A stretch of 64,000 bases of DNA from Ceratopteris richardii (lineage: Eukaryota > Streptophyta > Polypodiopsida > Polypodiales > Pteridaceae), in assembly GCA_020310875.1 (NCBI GenBank), contig CM035422.1, positions 57,188,406 to 57,252,405 of the forward strand, in the 5' to 3' direction. Position 1 is the stretch's first letter. Every line of letters begins with the position of its first letter. Made by a program: the position numbers and the translations under genes. Of the stretch, positions 29,743 through 41,789 are shown piece by piece. The notes under the pieces are model-generated. The model saw only the letters and a list, made by a program, of their open reading frames with translations, had not been told where the DNA came from and did no database searches.

Positions 29743-30490
29743 CCCGAAGGTGAGCAACATATGGCTTGCAACCATGCCAAGCCTCATATGGAGTGATAGA
29801 CAACAATGCTTTAGTGGGACACCTATTGAGTACATATGTTGCACACATAACAACCTCTAGCCAGAAACTATGTGGTAAAGCTTGACTCGTGACCATACAA
29901 CTCACCATCTCCATGAGTGACATGTTCTTCCTTTTAGCAACTTCATTATACTGAGGTGTGTATGGCACTGTACACTGGTGTTTTATCCCACGTTCAGCCA
30001 AAAATGCATTAAAATTAGAAGACATATATTCCCCCCCTCGATCAAAATGGAGGGTGCCCATTTTACATGCTGAGAAATTTTTAGCCAAAACCTGATACTG
30101 TTTGAAGCACATAAACACTTCAGACTTTGCTTTCAATGGATATACCCATGCATGCCTGGAAAAATCATCAGTGAAAGTCACCAAGTAAAGATAATTTCCA
30201 AAAGAGGGTGTCTGCATAGGACCAAAGACATCACTATGAACAAATTGTAATTTTCTGAGTAGCTCGAATTGAACCATCTTTTGGGAATGAGGAACATTGT
30301 ATTTTGCCCAAAATACAGCCTTCATAGACATGTTTACTAGGTGCCTCAAGTTTGGGCAGAGAGAATAACATTTCATATTTTTGCAAGCATAGCGAGCTAA
30401 CAAAATTCAGATGGACAAAGCATGCATGCCAAAGCTTTGCATGTGACATAGCCTGAGAATCATGCACTACACATGTTGAATCATTCACAT
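29720..30490 (-). pseudogene. Element E integrase-derived segment
   Basis: Pre-integrase zinc region (AKLWHACFVHLN...) followed by the integrase core with HSDVFGPMQTPSFGNYLYLV, TFTDDFSRHAWVYPLK and FDRGGEYMSSNFNAFLAERG. Typical of plant Copia. Fossil. Confidence 0.88.
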
Positions 30491-30870
30491 CTTTTCATAG
30501 TCTATGAGCTTATACAACCCATGACATAAAATGCTAGAAGCAATAACGATATCACCATTTGACAGATCATGAATTGTACATCTATCATCAACAAATTTCA
30601 CAACCAAGCCAATCTTGGTTAAAGATAAAACTGATAATAGATTCTTCTTGATCCTTGGCACAAATAAAACATCCAACAATGTAACAAAACTACCATCAAT
30701 AGTAGTCACAATGATCTTACCGACTCCCACAACAAGGTAAAAGGAGTTATTGGTGCATGTGACAATAATTCCTTGTAGGGGTAGGCTCGAGTGAAGTGAA
30801 AAAAGTATGCTGCGAGGTAATATGGTTGGTTGTCCCACTATAAAAGTACCAAACATCTGAGTCTACTATA
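30490..30870 (-). pseudogene. Element E protease-to-integrase segment
   Basis: The LLDVLFVPRIKKNLLSVLSL stretch and following DLSNGDIVIAS region are the conserved C-terminal half of Copia protease and the linker to integrase. Fossil. Confidence 0.75.
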
Positions 30871-30929
30871 GATATACATTGTACATGTGAAGATGGGTCA
30901 TAATTGCAAATAGAGGTAAATGCCCATTC

Positions 30930-31930
30930 TTCATTCTACACAAGATTAGCAGACTCTACTTTGGGTGTAGAGGCCTCTGCAACAACCATTCTAGCCTCTT
31001 TCTTCCTTGCCTCTTTGGTAGGAAGTGTTGGACAAATCTTTATGACATGATCATTTCCTTTATAGTATTTGCAAAACAATTTCTGTTTTTTTTTTGTTTT
31101 CTTCTCATCTCTATCATCCTTCTTTGATTGTGTAGAATTAGCAGATTTTTTCTTACTAGTAGAAGAGCTCCATTTACCTTTGCCCTTCTGACTAGCCAGG
31201 AAAGCTTGATCTGCAACACGCATAATGAACATGTTCTGCCTAGACCAATCTTCGTGCAACAGAATAGAGAATAACTCCTCAAATGTTAAGGCATTTGGAT
31301 TGCCTTTCATCATCAAACAAAGAGTAGAAGCAAAACTCTCATATGGATCAGGAAGAGCATTCAAAATAGTCTGCACAAGTGAACTGTCAGGCAAGACTTC
31401 ATCAACAAAAATCAACTATTCCTTCAAATCTTTGATCTTTGTCAGAAAACAATCCATGGAATCTCCTTCATTCATCTGCTCACTCTCCAACTGTTTTTGG
31501 AGGTAAGCACCACAAGCCTCATTTCTTTCCTATTATAAAGTGTTAAGTGTATCCCCAACATCCTTAGCTGTTCTACAAGAGTGAATGTGAGGAATCATGG
31601 CACGTTTGATAGACAAGGCTATCAATGTATGTGTCTGAGCATCTCTACCATCCTAATGAATTCACTCTACAATAGGTACAACAAGAATTGTAGCAGAAAC
31701 AGGAGCATGAAGAATATTGCCATATTCAATGCTATCTGCATCATCTTTAGCAACCGTGTTTGCAAGTGTAATAGAATGTTTTTCAACATCGTGCACAATA
31801 TTCCATAGTCCTTTTGCAAACAATACATAACACATCATATAAGCCCATAATGGGTAATTGGTTCCCTCCAACTTATCTTCAATAGCCAACATACAGAATA
31901 GATCATTGCTTTCAGCCATGGCCATTGACT
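30930..31930 (-). pseudogene. Element E gag-derived segment
   Basis: Copia Gag: KLEGTNYPLWAYMM start region near 31880, a UBN2-type middle with ILNALPDPYESFASTLCL, a Lys-rich linker and a zinc-knuckle-like CKYYKG..H.IK.CP near 31050. Fossil. Confidence 0.8.
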
Positions 31931-32201
31931 AAAATACCCTGATGCAGAAAAATGATTATATCTCAAAAAGTTGAATAGAACTACCTTGTGGAAACCTGTA
32001 TATATCTTTGGCACAAAAAGATGAAATTTCCTGCAGAAGCACTGTGATAATGCATTTAGAGGCCAAAATGAGCTCAGATCGTGATTTCGCCACCACATAG
32101 AAAAGCTGTTTTGAACTCATAATCACCCTAAGTATGCTCACCAAACTTCATGTGATTCTGAGTCTGTGACCGATGGGACGATGCCCTAGATGAATCGGTG
32201 A

Positions 32202-32216
32202 CCTGCTTTGATACCA
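32202..32216 (-). other. Primer binding site of element E (initiator tRNA-Met)
   Basis: The minus strand reads TGGTATCAAAGCAGG two bases from the LTR. It matches the initiator-Met primer site with one change. Confidence 0.8.
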
Positions 32217-32218
32217 AT

Positions 32219-32448
32219 TGTTGGAGTTTGAGGTCTATGGAAGCACACAAACATCACAGAGAAGAAGAAGAAGCTTGGAGCACAACACACAATACTGAAT
32301 GTATTACCACTAGAATGTACAAAGAAAAGTGACCCATTAGGGCTATAGGCATATATACAAGCCGGGGAAAAAAACCTCCTAAAGAGGGAAAAAAGTGCCC
32401 CGACAGTCCTAGTGTGTTCACACACATCACTACCTAAATATATCAACA
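32219..32448 (-). repeat. Element E 5' LTR (230 bp)
   Basis: TGTTGGAGTTTGAGG...TATATCAACA, followed by target copy TTGTG. It aligns with the interrupted left LTR. Confidence 0.92.
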
Positions 32449-33660
32449 TTGTGAATTGTGGAAAGTCTTGTAAAGAATTCGATTCAAAATGTAATCTTTT
32501 GTCTTCTTATTGCTTTGCTTGGTCTCTATAAATAGATGGAATGTCTTGGGAAAAATGATCTTCATATGATCATGAAGATCATCCATTTCAAGAATAGGGG
32601 GATTACCCTTATCCTTGGCCCATTTCTCTGCTTATATTTCCCACAAGAACTCTTAAGTGTACTGTTGAATTGAAAGAGGTGTTCCAACATCCATGGATTG
32701 GTGGTGAGCTTTCTCTTTCAACAACTAGTTGAGCCTATGGAGGTAAATAAATATGTGGCTTGTTTACCAACTGATCTAGTCTTTCTAGTAAGCCCGAGAA
32801 ATGCAAACCCAATTTGATAGAAGTTTTTTGATTAAACAATTGATTGGCCTCGATCATAGCTTGAGCTGGTTCTACCATTTTCATGCAAATTTTTGTCCGT
32901 TCAATCTCTAAATCTCTAGGTTTGCAGTTGTTGGCCCTTCTTGAAGTGAAGCTTGGTAGGCCTTGAACATCATGTCCAAGCCATCTGGGTTGGATTTGCA
33001 AAACTACACCCTAGTTGTGGTCTATTCACAATGAGTGGTGGGGTGGGATGAAGTGGTGTGGATGGAGTTATGGCATGCGAGGGGTTTTGAGATGCAATGT
33101 CTGTTATTTTTATTTTTGCATCTCTCAAGCTTTCTTCTAGTTGGGATAACTTTCTAGACCACTTATGATTGGCCTTCTCCCTGGTATCCTTCCATGTTCT
33201 TGTGTTCCTCTTACTAGGCCCTACTGATTCACTTAACTCTGATTGTTTAGCTTGTTTAGCCTGTTGTAATGCTTGTGCCCTAGTGATTGCATGTATAGGA
33301 GCCATGTTAACAATACTTGAACTTGAATCCACCACTAAGCCTACCACATTAATTGGTGTAACCTTGGGCTTACTAGATGGGTTCCTTGGACAATCTCTCG
33401 AGAGATGTTCTTTGCCGCACTCAAGACAAAAGCCTTGTATTGTGGTGGCATGTCCTTGTCCAAGAGTCAATGGTGTGGACATTCACAAATGAAATGGTTG
33501 CCTCCACATCTAAAACATGGTGCTCTAGTGGCTTGTGGTCTCATTTGTCTCAATTGGGGTATGGGGTTAGGATTTGCATACATGACATTGGACTATTCTG
33601 GCTCCTAATTTCATAGCTACTTTTTTTGGCAGTTCATAAATGGAAGTGGAGTCATCTATG
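32449..33660 (-). pseudogene. Element D gag-derived segment (right of E)
   Basis: Minus-strand match to Gag of A from the KKLG region (near 33640) through zinc knuckle CLECGKEHLSRDC, RAQALQQAKQ, RTRTWKDTREKANHKWSRKL, to the QFP.DIPSIY acidic stretch next to E. Fossil with many breaks. Confidence 0.82.
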
Positions 33661-34549
33661 AATTATTTTGCAAAGTGATGGTATGAACATGCATCATTTT
33701 TTATGATCAAAATACCATCTAATATTATTACAACTAGAAATATTTTTTTGACAACCTTAGGAGTCCAATTTCTATGTTATTTCTTCAAGTTAAACAATAA
33801 CACTGCTTATCTATGCTAAAAAAAAGGCCATTTTACGAAGAAATATTTCATATGCTACATGATTAAAGTTAATATGCTAGTTTTTTCTATATAAAGTAGT
33901 CTATAATGTTTGTAGAATTATTTTGATTCATAATATATACCTTATATCATTGAGAAAACCTAATTTTTTAGGATGAAGTTTTATTCTCGGTAGAGAGGAA
34001 TATGGCTATTCAATGAAATATCTAGATTTTTCATGGTATGTGAGATACATACAAAAATTATTGTTTCAAAGAGATGTAGCATAAATTTATGCTACTATAT
34101 GATGGTTTTTGAAATAAAACACAAAACATTTTAGTGTTTTTATGAATCAATATCATATAGAAGGCTGCAAAAGTGTATAACTATACAATGAGCACCCTAT
34201 ATTATACTAATTTTTTTAATATAAAAATGATTTTTCTAGTTTCCAAGACTTGTTCTAAATGATTATATGACAATAAATTAACATTAGAAAAATGATTCCA
34301 ATAGGAGGAAAATTCTTTTTATGGAGATATTTCTTTCTTTTCATATATTAGTTTACAAAAAAATAGTTTTTCTCAACCATATTCAATCATTTCTATATTT
34401 TGAGTTATCAAAAAAGGTTATTTTTTGAAATATATATTTTTTATAGAGCATCTAGGTATAAGTCTTTATGGGTCTTTAAGGTTTTTTCAAAATTTTATTT
34501 GGTTAGTATATGTGATTTTTTTTATTTATTAGAAAAAAGGACACTATAG
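33661..34549. other. AT-rich stretch without recognised features
   Basis: About 0.9 kb, strongly AT-rich, no open frame of note, no repeat ends and no similarity to the surrounding elements that I can see. Confidence 0.6.
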
Positions 34550-34992
34550 TGTCCTGTTTTGGTACAACACTAGTGTTAAATCCTATACAAATACAAAGTC
34601 ATTGGCAATCATATATTGCACAATGTGTGAGAGGTGAATGAGCTATGAGATGAGCTCTCAATTCACAATAGATGACCTTCACAATGATCTCATATAGACG
34701 AGATGTCATGCAGGTCATGTCATCCTCTTTTTATAGTTGTGGTTGGAGCCAATATTTGAATTCAAATTCAAAGAGGTCTACCTAAAAGTGAATCCTAAAA
34801 TATAGGATATATTCTCTCATCAATCAACAACCAAGAACTTTGAGATTTGATGCTTCCTAACTTCCTCGTGATTGTAGGACACTTTTACAAGGGTAAATGT
34901 GAATGGTTTTTACAAGGGGTTGATCACATAAGGTTCTATAAGAGATGTGCCCATTAACCACATATGTGGGCATGGTTTTAATTGCATCAACA
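34550..34992 (-). repeat. Putative 3' LTR of element G
   Basis: The right end GCATCAACA (TGTTGATGC on the minus strand) is next to the purine tract and well supported. The left end at TGTCCTG is the best TG start but has no partner to confirm it. A minus-strand TATAAAAAG near 34726 fits an LTR promoter. Confidence 0.55.
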
Positions 34993-36685
34993 ACTCCCCT
35001 CAAGTCTAACATGCTCAGTCTTCATTCCTTCTTGATTTCGTGCAAACCAATCATCAATTTGAATCTATTCATCTTGGTTGCATCCAAAGCCTTTGTGAGT
35101 ATATTTGCACATTGTAAATGAGTTGATACATAGGATAGTTGAATATCCTTGCTAAGAAATTTCTCCCTTACATAATGATAGTGCACTTCAATGTGCTTAG
35201 TCCTTGCATGCTATACATGATTAGCAACCAAATGAAGTGAACTAGTGTTGTCTTCAAAGATTATTGGAGTGTAAGAGTGTAACCCTAAATCTGCATAGAG
35301 TTACTTGAGCCACATAGCTTCTTGAGTTGCTGTTGACGTTGTAGCATCACAACTCATACTTGTCAAACCAGGAAGCATCTCATGAGACCCAAATGTTTGC
35401 GTAGAAGCACTCAGCAGACGTAATGGCGCTTCGTCAATGTACGATTAACAATGTTATTAACAAGAAGACACAACATAAGCATCGCGAATGATGCACATAA
35501 TCGTAATCACAAGCATAATAGTGACGTAATCGCACATCAACGTGTCACAAGCATTAGACAAGAAGAGAACAAGTACGCATGCACATCACGATGACAAAAG
35601 AGCAAGAGTCTAACTACAAACTAGCATTATCTCATTACTTCTAGAAAAGCTCTCCCAAAAGAAGAGGTGGAGACGTCTTTATATACAAAATGGCAAAAAA
35701 ACATGCTATGTGGGATTTCTAAACTGAAAGGAGAATGAATCCTACTTATTCTCTAGTGTGGCACTCACACACACCTATACAAGAGTGCTTTATTAACTGA
35801 ATGAAAAGTAAAAAAAGGTACAAATGATGATGAAAATAGAGTGGATCCAAGAAATATATGTTGTATCTTCAACAGTTGCATTTGCGAAACTCTTGTATTT
35901 TGCTTCTGTGGATGATAAGGCCACAGTTGGTTGCTTCTTAGATGACTATGATATAAGCTTTAAAACTGCATAAGGTAGCTACCCTGAAGTGCTCCTCCTA
36001 TCATCCTTGGAGCCAACCCAATCTGCATCAGAATACATCTTAATGTCTAAGTCAGAAGTGAAGGGATAAAACAACCCTTCATTCATGGTACCCTTTAGAT
36101 ACTTAAGCACCTTTTGGCAGCTTCCATGTGAGGCTTCCTTGGTGCATGCATAAAATGACTCAATGTACTTACTCCATAAGCAATATCAACTCTTGTTAGG
36201 GTAGCATAATTGAGGATGCCTACAAGTTTTTAGTAACCTGAAACATCCTCAAGAAGTTCTCCTTCATGAGAACTAAGCTTATGGTTGAGTTCCATAGGTG
36301 TACCTACAATTTTGGTATTCTCCATCTTGAATTTTACCAATATATCATGTATATATTTTCTCTGAGTAATAAATATACCAGAATCTGTATACACAAGCTC
36401 TAAGCCAAGAAAGTAGCTTAACAAACCAAGATCACTCATTTTAAACTCTTCCATTAGTTGAGCCTTAACTTGCTTGATGCCATTAGCCTCATTCCCTGTA
36501 ATGATGATGCCATCCACATTGACACATAAGTAGATAAATTCTGAGTTGTTCTTCTTTATAAATAAAGAAGAATCTGCCTTGCTAGCCACAAATCCTTGAT
36601 CCTGCAAATAAGTAACAAGCCTATGGTTCCAAGCTCTAGGAGCTTGCTTTAGGCCATAGAGTGCCTTCCTTAGCTTGCATAACCA
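34993..36685 (-). pseudogene. Element G RT and RNase H-derived segments
   Basis: RT part: CKLRKALYGLKQAP.AWN near 36660, QGFVASKADSSLFI, YLCVNVDGIIITG, FKMSDLGLLSYFLGLEL, GIFITQRKYIHDILVKF. RNase H part: WAG.KDDR.STSGY, KKQPTVALSSTEAKY, then TATQEAM.LK after the solo LTR, and ...HYV.E near 35170. All are classic Copia motifs. Fossil. Confidence 0.85.
35331..35874. repeat. Solo LTR in element G (544 bp)
   Basis: TGTTGACGTTGTAGC...TATCTTCAACA, flanked on both sides by GTTGC (35326-35330 and 35875-35879). It interrupts the RNase H of G exactly between STEAKY... and TATQEAM. The perfect target duplication and TG/CA ends show a complete solo LTR left by LTR-LTR recombination. Its family is not seen elsewhere in the window. 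Confidence 0.88.
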
Positions 36686-36790
36686 TGGCTATAGGAACAC
36701 GCTCTCAAGTGGGCGAACCAGGTTCAAATCCCATCCCTGCAACACGACGACATTAGTAGATTTTTTCCTGAAGAATTTGTAAAAGTAAAT
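36686..36790 (+). repeat. tRNA-like, SINE-like fragment
   Basis: TGGCTATAGG near 36687 resembles a polymerase III A box, and GGTTCAAATCC at 36721-36731 matches the B box in 10 of 11 positions. Between them CGCTC/GGGCG (36700-36704 and 36711-36715) can pair like an anticodon stem around a 6-base loop. The T stem does not pair well and no acceptor stem is present, so this is not a working tRNA gene. A tRNA-derived SINE head is the best guess; its right end is not defined. Confidence 0.4.
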
Positions 36791-37530
36791 CGGACACCGA
36801 ATTTTGTGATCGCATAAAAGCACAAGCTATTTGGTGACGAAAGCTTTTGTGTTTGCTTTTCATAAGTACACACAAGGCTATAAAAGAATAGCCAAGCTCA
36901 TTATGTATTATCACTCTATCACTCAAGCAATCCTCTCAAGGAGATCAAGGAGGAGTCTCACAAACTTCGAGGAGGTGATCAATCTTCTCAAGCTAGGAGG
37001 AGATTTTGGAGGCCATCTTGGAGGGAGTGTTCTCACACTCTTGGAGGAGTTGTGGTCTATGTCTTGGTGATTATTTGGAGGAGATTCTGCCAACTTACTA
37101 TCAACATCCATTGTTGATTTACTATGAGTAGCAAGTCTATTTCCATTCTTACTTGCTAGGTCACTCATTTCTAATTTGCATTGATCACAATTTGGGTTTT
37201 CTATAAAACAGTTCTAAACTGTTCTTATTCTCAATATTCTCACACACACTCTCTCATACCTCTTAGGGACACAATCTCTTGTATATAGTTCCTATTTCTG
37301 CCTAGATACAGATATTGTTAGTTTGTATCATATACACACATTGTAATTTGACATTCATATATAGATAGTGTAGGTGAGCCTCATAGCTTACTGTTACACT
37401 TGAAATATTGTCTATTCTCTCTCTATCTCTCACTCATCTAATTTTGCATCTTAAGGTGTGTATGTTAAGGTTCATCTATTGGAAGATCCTGTAAACCTAT
37501 GATTTATAGTTATTGTGGCCCACTACCACT
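36791..37530. other. Unassigned stretch, promoter-like features only
   Basis: No coding similarity. It has a TATA-like CTATAAAAG near 36879, a CT-rich run near 37415-37435 and CACACA runs, a composition like an LTR, but I found no matching copy and no convincing TG/CA ends with a target duplication. Confidence 0.45.
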
Positions 37531-39631
37531 TCCGATCCTTCACTATGGATTGATAGGTCATCCTCCTCTCTATGTATTATGTTCCATTGTAGGGGTGGAA
37601 CATCTCGATAAGCATAAGTATGGAGGTTTATCCTAGTGGTCATACCTCTATGTTGCAGGTACACTACATCCCTTCCCTAGTCTTGCACTACCTTTAGTTG
37701 TCTCATGAAAGATCTTCCTAATATTGTCTCATAGTTACTTGCCTTTTCAAATTGACAAATGGCGAAAGTGCACTCGAATTCTACTCCACATGTTGTGAAG
37801 GAAACATTCTCTAATAGTCCCAAGGGGCTTTTTGTATGACCATCAGCTAGTTGTAGCTTCATCCTAGTGGGTCGTAGGGCTAGTTTACCACACTTTTCCC
37901 ATATTTCTTTTATCGCTATCCCTACTCCAGCTCCTGTGTCTAGGATAGCTTTTGTTGTATAACCTGGGAATGTAATGGGGAGGCATGTGTTACCTTCATC
38001 TCCCTCGCTAAAGTCCCCTACTTTGCCTATCGGGATTTTGATGGTAGACACATCTTCACTGACTTCCATGTTGGTTGACTATGCTTCCCTCACTTTCATT
38101 TGCTTCACCAACTTTGTCCATAATTATGGTTTGATTTTTAATAGCTCCTCCAAGGTTATGGAGCATTGCACTTTCGTCTCTATAAGATTTTGTGCTATAT
38201 CCGATTATTTGGTTGATGTGTCCTTTCCTTTCGTTCTCATGGTTGGGGCATGATAAAGCTCTGAATTCCACTCATACTCTCCCATGTACTTCTGTAGAGT
38301 GTTTATGCTTTCCAATTCTTCTCCATCTTTATTGAGTTCAGAACATTCCTCATGGTTTATCTCTAGATCCATCATCCCTGGATTCTTGGAGACATCTGAA
38401 TCTTCAAAAGGTGGGTCGATTCCTTTAGTTCTCCTCCATTTTTCCTCTTGAACTCTGGTCCATAAGTCCTCAAGCCAATTGATAATCCTTCTTTCTTCAG
38501 GTGGGTCATAAGCTACTATACATTCTTGAAATTCTCTTTCTGGTATTCTTGTTTTCAGGGAGATTTTGTATAGGCTTTTCTAATGTGTTTGGGCAATTTC
38601 AATCAATTTTTTATAGATCTTTAGCCTTTCTTTCTCTAATTCTCTTCTCAAATAACTTAGCTCTTGTTGTTCCAGACTTGTTCCTGCCTTTATCCTAGAT
38701 TGATATGCTTTTATCCACATGGCTAGATCTTCAGGCATTGGATCAACTAGAACAGATCTTGCTTGTTGTTTCTGCTTTTCTCTCTTCTTTAATTGAATCC
38801 TTAGTAGTTGTAAGATTCTTAGGTTGGTTTGGCTCTTCTCTGGTCTTCTCTTCCATCTTCTTCTGTATCCACTTGTTCTTCGATTTCTCTCGTCAAGCCT
38901 TCCATCTTTGAGTTCTTTTGGCTTTTAATTTTTCTTCAAACTCTTTTGAGTCTCCCACTATTTAAGGTGTCGATGTTTCATGTTCATCAGTTTGGTGTGC
39001 ATTCGAATTTAGCTTTTTCAGGCTTTCGTTAGCTCTTGCTCTAGTTACCGTCTTTAATGGCACCGTATACTCCTTGTCACTTCCAGAAGACTCTACCACT
39101 TCTATTACATTTATTTGAGTAGTTTGGGTTGTCTTATTAGGGTTTTTAGAGCAATCTCTAAACAAATACTCCTTTCCACAATCACTACAATCCACAATGA
39201 TAATAGGGTCCTCTAGGGATTGGAGGTCTAGTCATGGGTCTAGAAGATGTTGGGGCTCTAGGAGCTGTGTACATCAGGGTGGCATATTTAGGTCCATATC
39301 CATATGAATCGTCATAGACCTCTTGTCCATATGGGTGTTGCTCATAGGATTGTTCATAGTCTTCCAAGCCAGCTTCGTATGCATAGTAATCTCCCAAATA
39401 TTGATTGTAGAATTGATTATAACTATCAAGGCTTGATAATGAAGTGGTTGGCACTAAGGCTCTCTTAGAGTTCTCTTCTGTTTGGGAAAATTTCATAGGG
39501 ACAACATTTTTTGGGTGAGGTGGTTGTTGTCCTAACACTGGTTGTGGTGGGTTGTATCCTGAGTATTCATAGGGACGTTGGATTGGAGGTTGGTTCTGGT
39601 ATTGAGGATATCTCTCACGGGAGCACTAGAT
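37531..39631 (-). mobile_element. Element H: Ty3/Gypsy relic related to A (gag end and protease)
   Basis: Minus-strand gag with the Tyr-rich QPP.P.NVVPMKFS..EEN..RALVP region near 39500, a zinc knuckle CSDCGKEYLFRDC near 39180, and the retropepsin region (GYTTKAILDTGAG near 37940, TILGRSFMRQLKVVQ near 37700), continuing to a VPPLQWN.IH stretch near 37580. Same order as A but clearly a different subfamily. It is a fossil with many breaks. The chromovirus I begins at its right edge. Confidence 0.8.
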
Positions 39632-40264
39632 TGTGCTCTCTGACTACACTAGTTAAGATTTTGGAAATACACTTCTGATTACAAGAGCACCCACGTAGGG
39701 AAAATGATACAAGAATACGTAACTGATACAATACGTCCCACAACCTGGGACCGACAGGTATGGAAACTGGACTGGTTATGATACAGGAGATCCCAAAACT
39801 CGGGATCATAAGTATGGAACAATATATCTGGATTACAAGAGCTCCCTTCTAGGAGATGAACTAGATACAAGAACAAAATCGATAAGATCTCATACTACGA
39901 GATTACAAGAGGACAAGATAGGATGTGCAAGAACTAGATTAGACAAGACTAGAACAAGGAACAAGACAAGAACTAGAACTGGAACTTGGAGAGTACTTAC
40001 TTGGCAGTCATGACTCCTTGAGCTCCCAATATTGGTATTGGCAAGACTGAGAATATGGCCAAAATTGATGATGTCATCGATGATGTCCTCAATTCAAAGC
40101 ATGGTCTCTGGATGTCAGAATCAAGCAAGAAGACAATCGATCTTAGGGTTTTGGCTCGTTTTGAATGCAATGGAAGCATTCATGTCTCCTAATTCTGAAC
40201 CAATGATGAGATATAGGATTCACATGGAATCGGAAATTTGGGATGGTTTCCTTTGTCCATGACA
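39632..40264 (-). repeat. Putative 3' LTR of element I (about 633 bp)
   Basis: TGTGCTCTCTGAC...CCATGACA, next to a purine-rich AAATGGAGGTGA on the minus strand. There is no second copy in the window, so the ends rest on TG/CA and position only. Confidence 0.5.
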
Positions 40265-40318
40265 TCACCTCCATTTCAAACAACGAGTTCCACAAGGAGC
40301 GGTCATGTTCTCTAGTCT

Positions 40319-40474
40319 CGGCTTCATTGGGTTTCTCTTATGGAATTCTTGAACCTTGATTGTTGCTCTCCAAAGGTTTTCTATAGGTTCCCAAGTACGA
40401 TCACTGATGTCATATCCTTTAAGGTACTCTAATCTTCCTTGCGATATTCTCGAATCTAGGATATGGTTGACTTC
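40319..40474 (-). pseudogene. Chromodomain of element I
   Basis: The pattern EVNHILDSR..QGRLEYL followed by GYDISDRTWEP.ENL and EFHKRNP is a chromodomain at the end of integrase. In chromoviruses this module is thought to steer insertion to marked chromatin. It is part of a fossil element. Confidence 0.85.
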
Positions 40475-40479
40475 ATTTT

Positions 40480-41750
40480 CTTCATGATCATCAATCTTGG
40501 TTGATGGTGAAGGACGAGGTCTCTCCCCCCTCAATGGTGAAATCTGATATGGTTCCAACATGGATACATAGAAAACTGGATGTATTCTCATGGTACTTGG
40601 TAGTTGGGGCTTGAAGGTGACTGGATTAATCTCGGCCAAGATGGTAAATGGACCAAATCTTTGATGATCTAACTTTGCACAAGGCCTTGAAGTTTGCAAA
40701 TTGTTTTTGAGTAACCATAATTTATCCCCAATTTGATAGGATGGATTCTAGACATGATGTTGAACTACATAGTACTTATATTGTTCTTGAGCTTTATGGA
40801 TCTCTTCCTTGAGTTCTTTGTGAATGTCCATCAGGTACTGGGCCTTGTCTCTGGCAACTGGGTTCTTGACATGATTTGAGAGTTGTATATCCATCCTTGG
40901 ATGTTGTCCATAGTTTGCAAGAAGGCAATTTGCTTAATAGATGCATGAACACTACTATTATAGGCAAACTCTGCAAAGGGTAACAACTCAGACCAATCAT
41001 TTTGATGATATTTGCTAGTGCAATGGAGATATTGCTCTAAAACTTGATTCACCCATTTTATTTGTCCATAAGTCTGTGGATGATTTGTTGTAGATAGTTT
41101 AACTTGAACACCAAGAAGCTTGCAAAGACTGTTCCAAAAGCTGGATATGAACTGTGGAGCTCGATCACTGACAATATCATTAGGCGATCCATGAAGGCTA
41201 AAGATGTATCTGAGAAAAAGTCTAGCAGTGGCAGCACCTATAATTGCCTTTCTAGTTGGAATGAAGTGTGCGATCTTTGTAAATCTATCCATAATAACAA
41301 GAATGGCATCATACTTATCTGACTTTGGTAAATCTATGATGAAATTCATAGACAATGAAGCCCATGGCCTTTCTAGAATAGGTGCAAGAGGCCATGAGGT
41401 TTATGTGCCATGTGGTTTATGTCATGATACCTTAGATCTATTGCAAGTGTCACACGTTCGAATATATTCTTTGACTTCCTTCCACATTTGAGGCCACCAA
41501 AAATCCCTTGATATGAGTTCTATTGTTTTATTTACTCCAAAATGTCTTGCTGCAAGGTTTTCATGACGTTGTTGAAGTACTTGGATCCTAGACTTTCCTG
41601 GAGGGACATACAATAGGTTCTTATAGAATAGTAACCCATCCTTTTCTTGAAATTCATTTACTTCTTGGACTTTTCCTTCTTGAGTTTTCTGCTTAACATT
41701 ACAAAACGATTCATCTTGTGGTAGATTCTCACGGATCAAATGATTCAAGA
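40480..41750 (-). pseudogene. Element I integrase-derived segment
   Basis: A single H2C2 module (HFGVNKTIELISRDFWWP..., CDTCNRSK) then the core: DLPKSDKYDAILVIMDRFTK, VSDRAPQFISSFW, TTNHPQTYGQI. The C-terminal HPVFYVSMLEPY block leads into the chromodomain. Fossil. Confidence 0.85.
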
Positions 41751-41789
41751 TTGAATCTTCATGATGGGTTGAAGAGATAACTGCTAACT

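Larger units (their letters stand above)
24051..32448 (-). mobile_element. Element E: Ty1/Copia retrotransposon fossil inserted in D
   Basis: Both ends are TG...CA LTRs of about 230 bp, flanked by the perfect target duplication TTGTG (24046-24050 and 32449-32453). Minus-strand order is 5' LTR, initiator-Met primer site, gag, protease region, integrase, reverse transcriptase, RNase H, purine tract, 3' LTR. Integrase before RT is diagnostic of Copia. The LTRs differ at about 7% of positions plus small indels, so E is much older than A. It is a fossil with many breaks; element F is inserted in its left LTR. Confidence 0.93.
20461..33660 (-). mobile_element. Element D: old Ty3/Gypsy relic of the A family, split by Copia element E
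   Basis: Minus-strand order is gag (about 33660-32449), insertion of E (32448-24051), end of gag and protease region (24050-~23400), acidic linker (to ~22660), reverse transcriptase, RNase H, and the start of integrase (to ~20461). The gag on the two sides of E joins at the stretch matching PGPWESESLQ of A. No LTR of D is visible. It is a heavily decayed fossil with many breaks. A solo LTR at 22262-22640 is a further insertion. Confidence 0.85.
34550..36685 (-). mobile_element. Element G: Ty1/Copia relic (3' end only)
   Basis: On the minus strand, the end of RT and RNase H lead to a purine tract (ACTTGAGGGGAGT) and a putative 3' LTR. The RT match stops near 36685 at the tRNA-like fragment. 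A solo LTR lies in its RNase H. It is a different family from E (RT and LTR unlike). Fossil with several breaks. Confidence 0.8.

Noticed and set aside
33661-34549. A MITE or other DNA transposon in the AT-rich gap
   Set aside because: I found no terminal inverted repeats or target duplication by eye.
36686-36760. A functional tRNA gene
   Set aside because: The T stem does not pair, no acceptor stem is present, and the anticodon-like loop has six bases; only a tRNA-derived fragment is supported.
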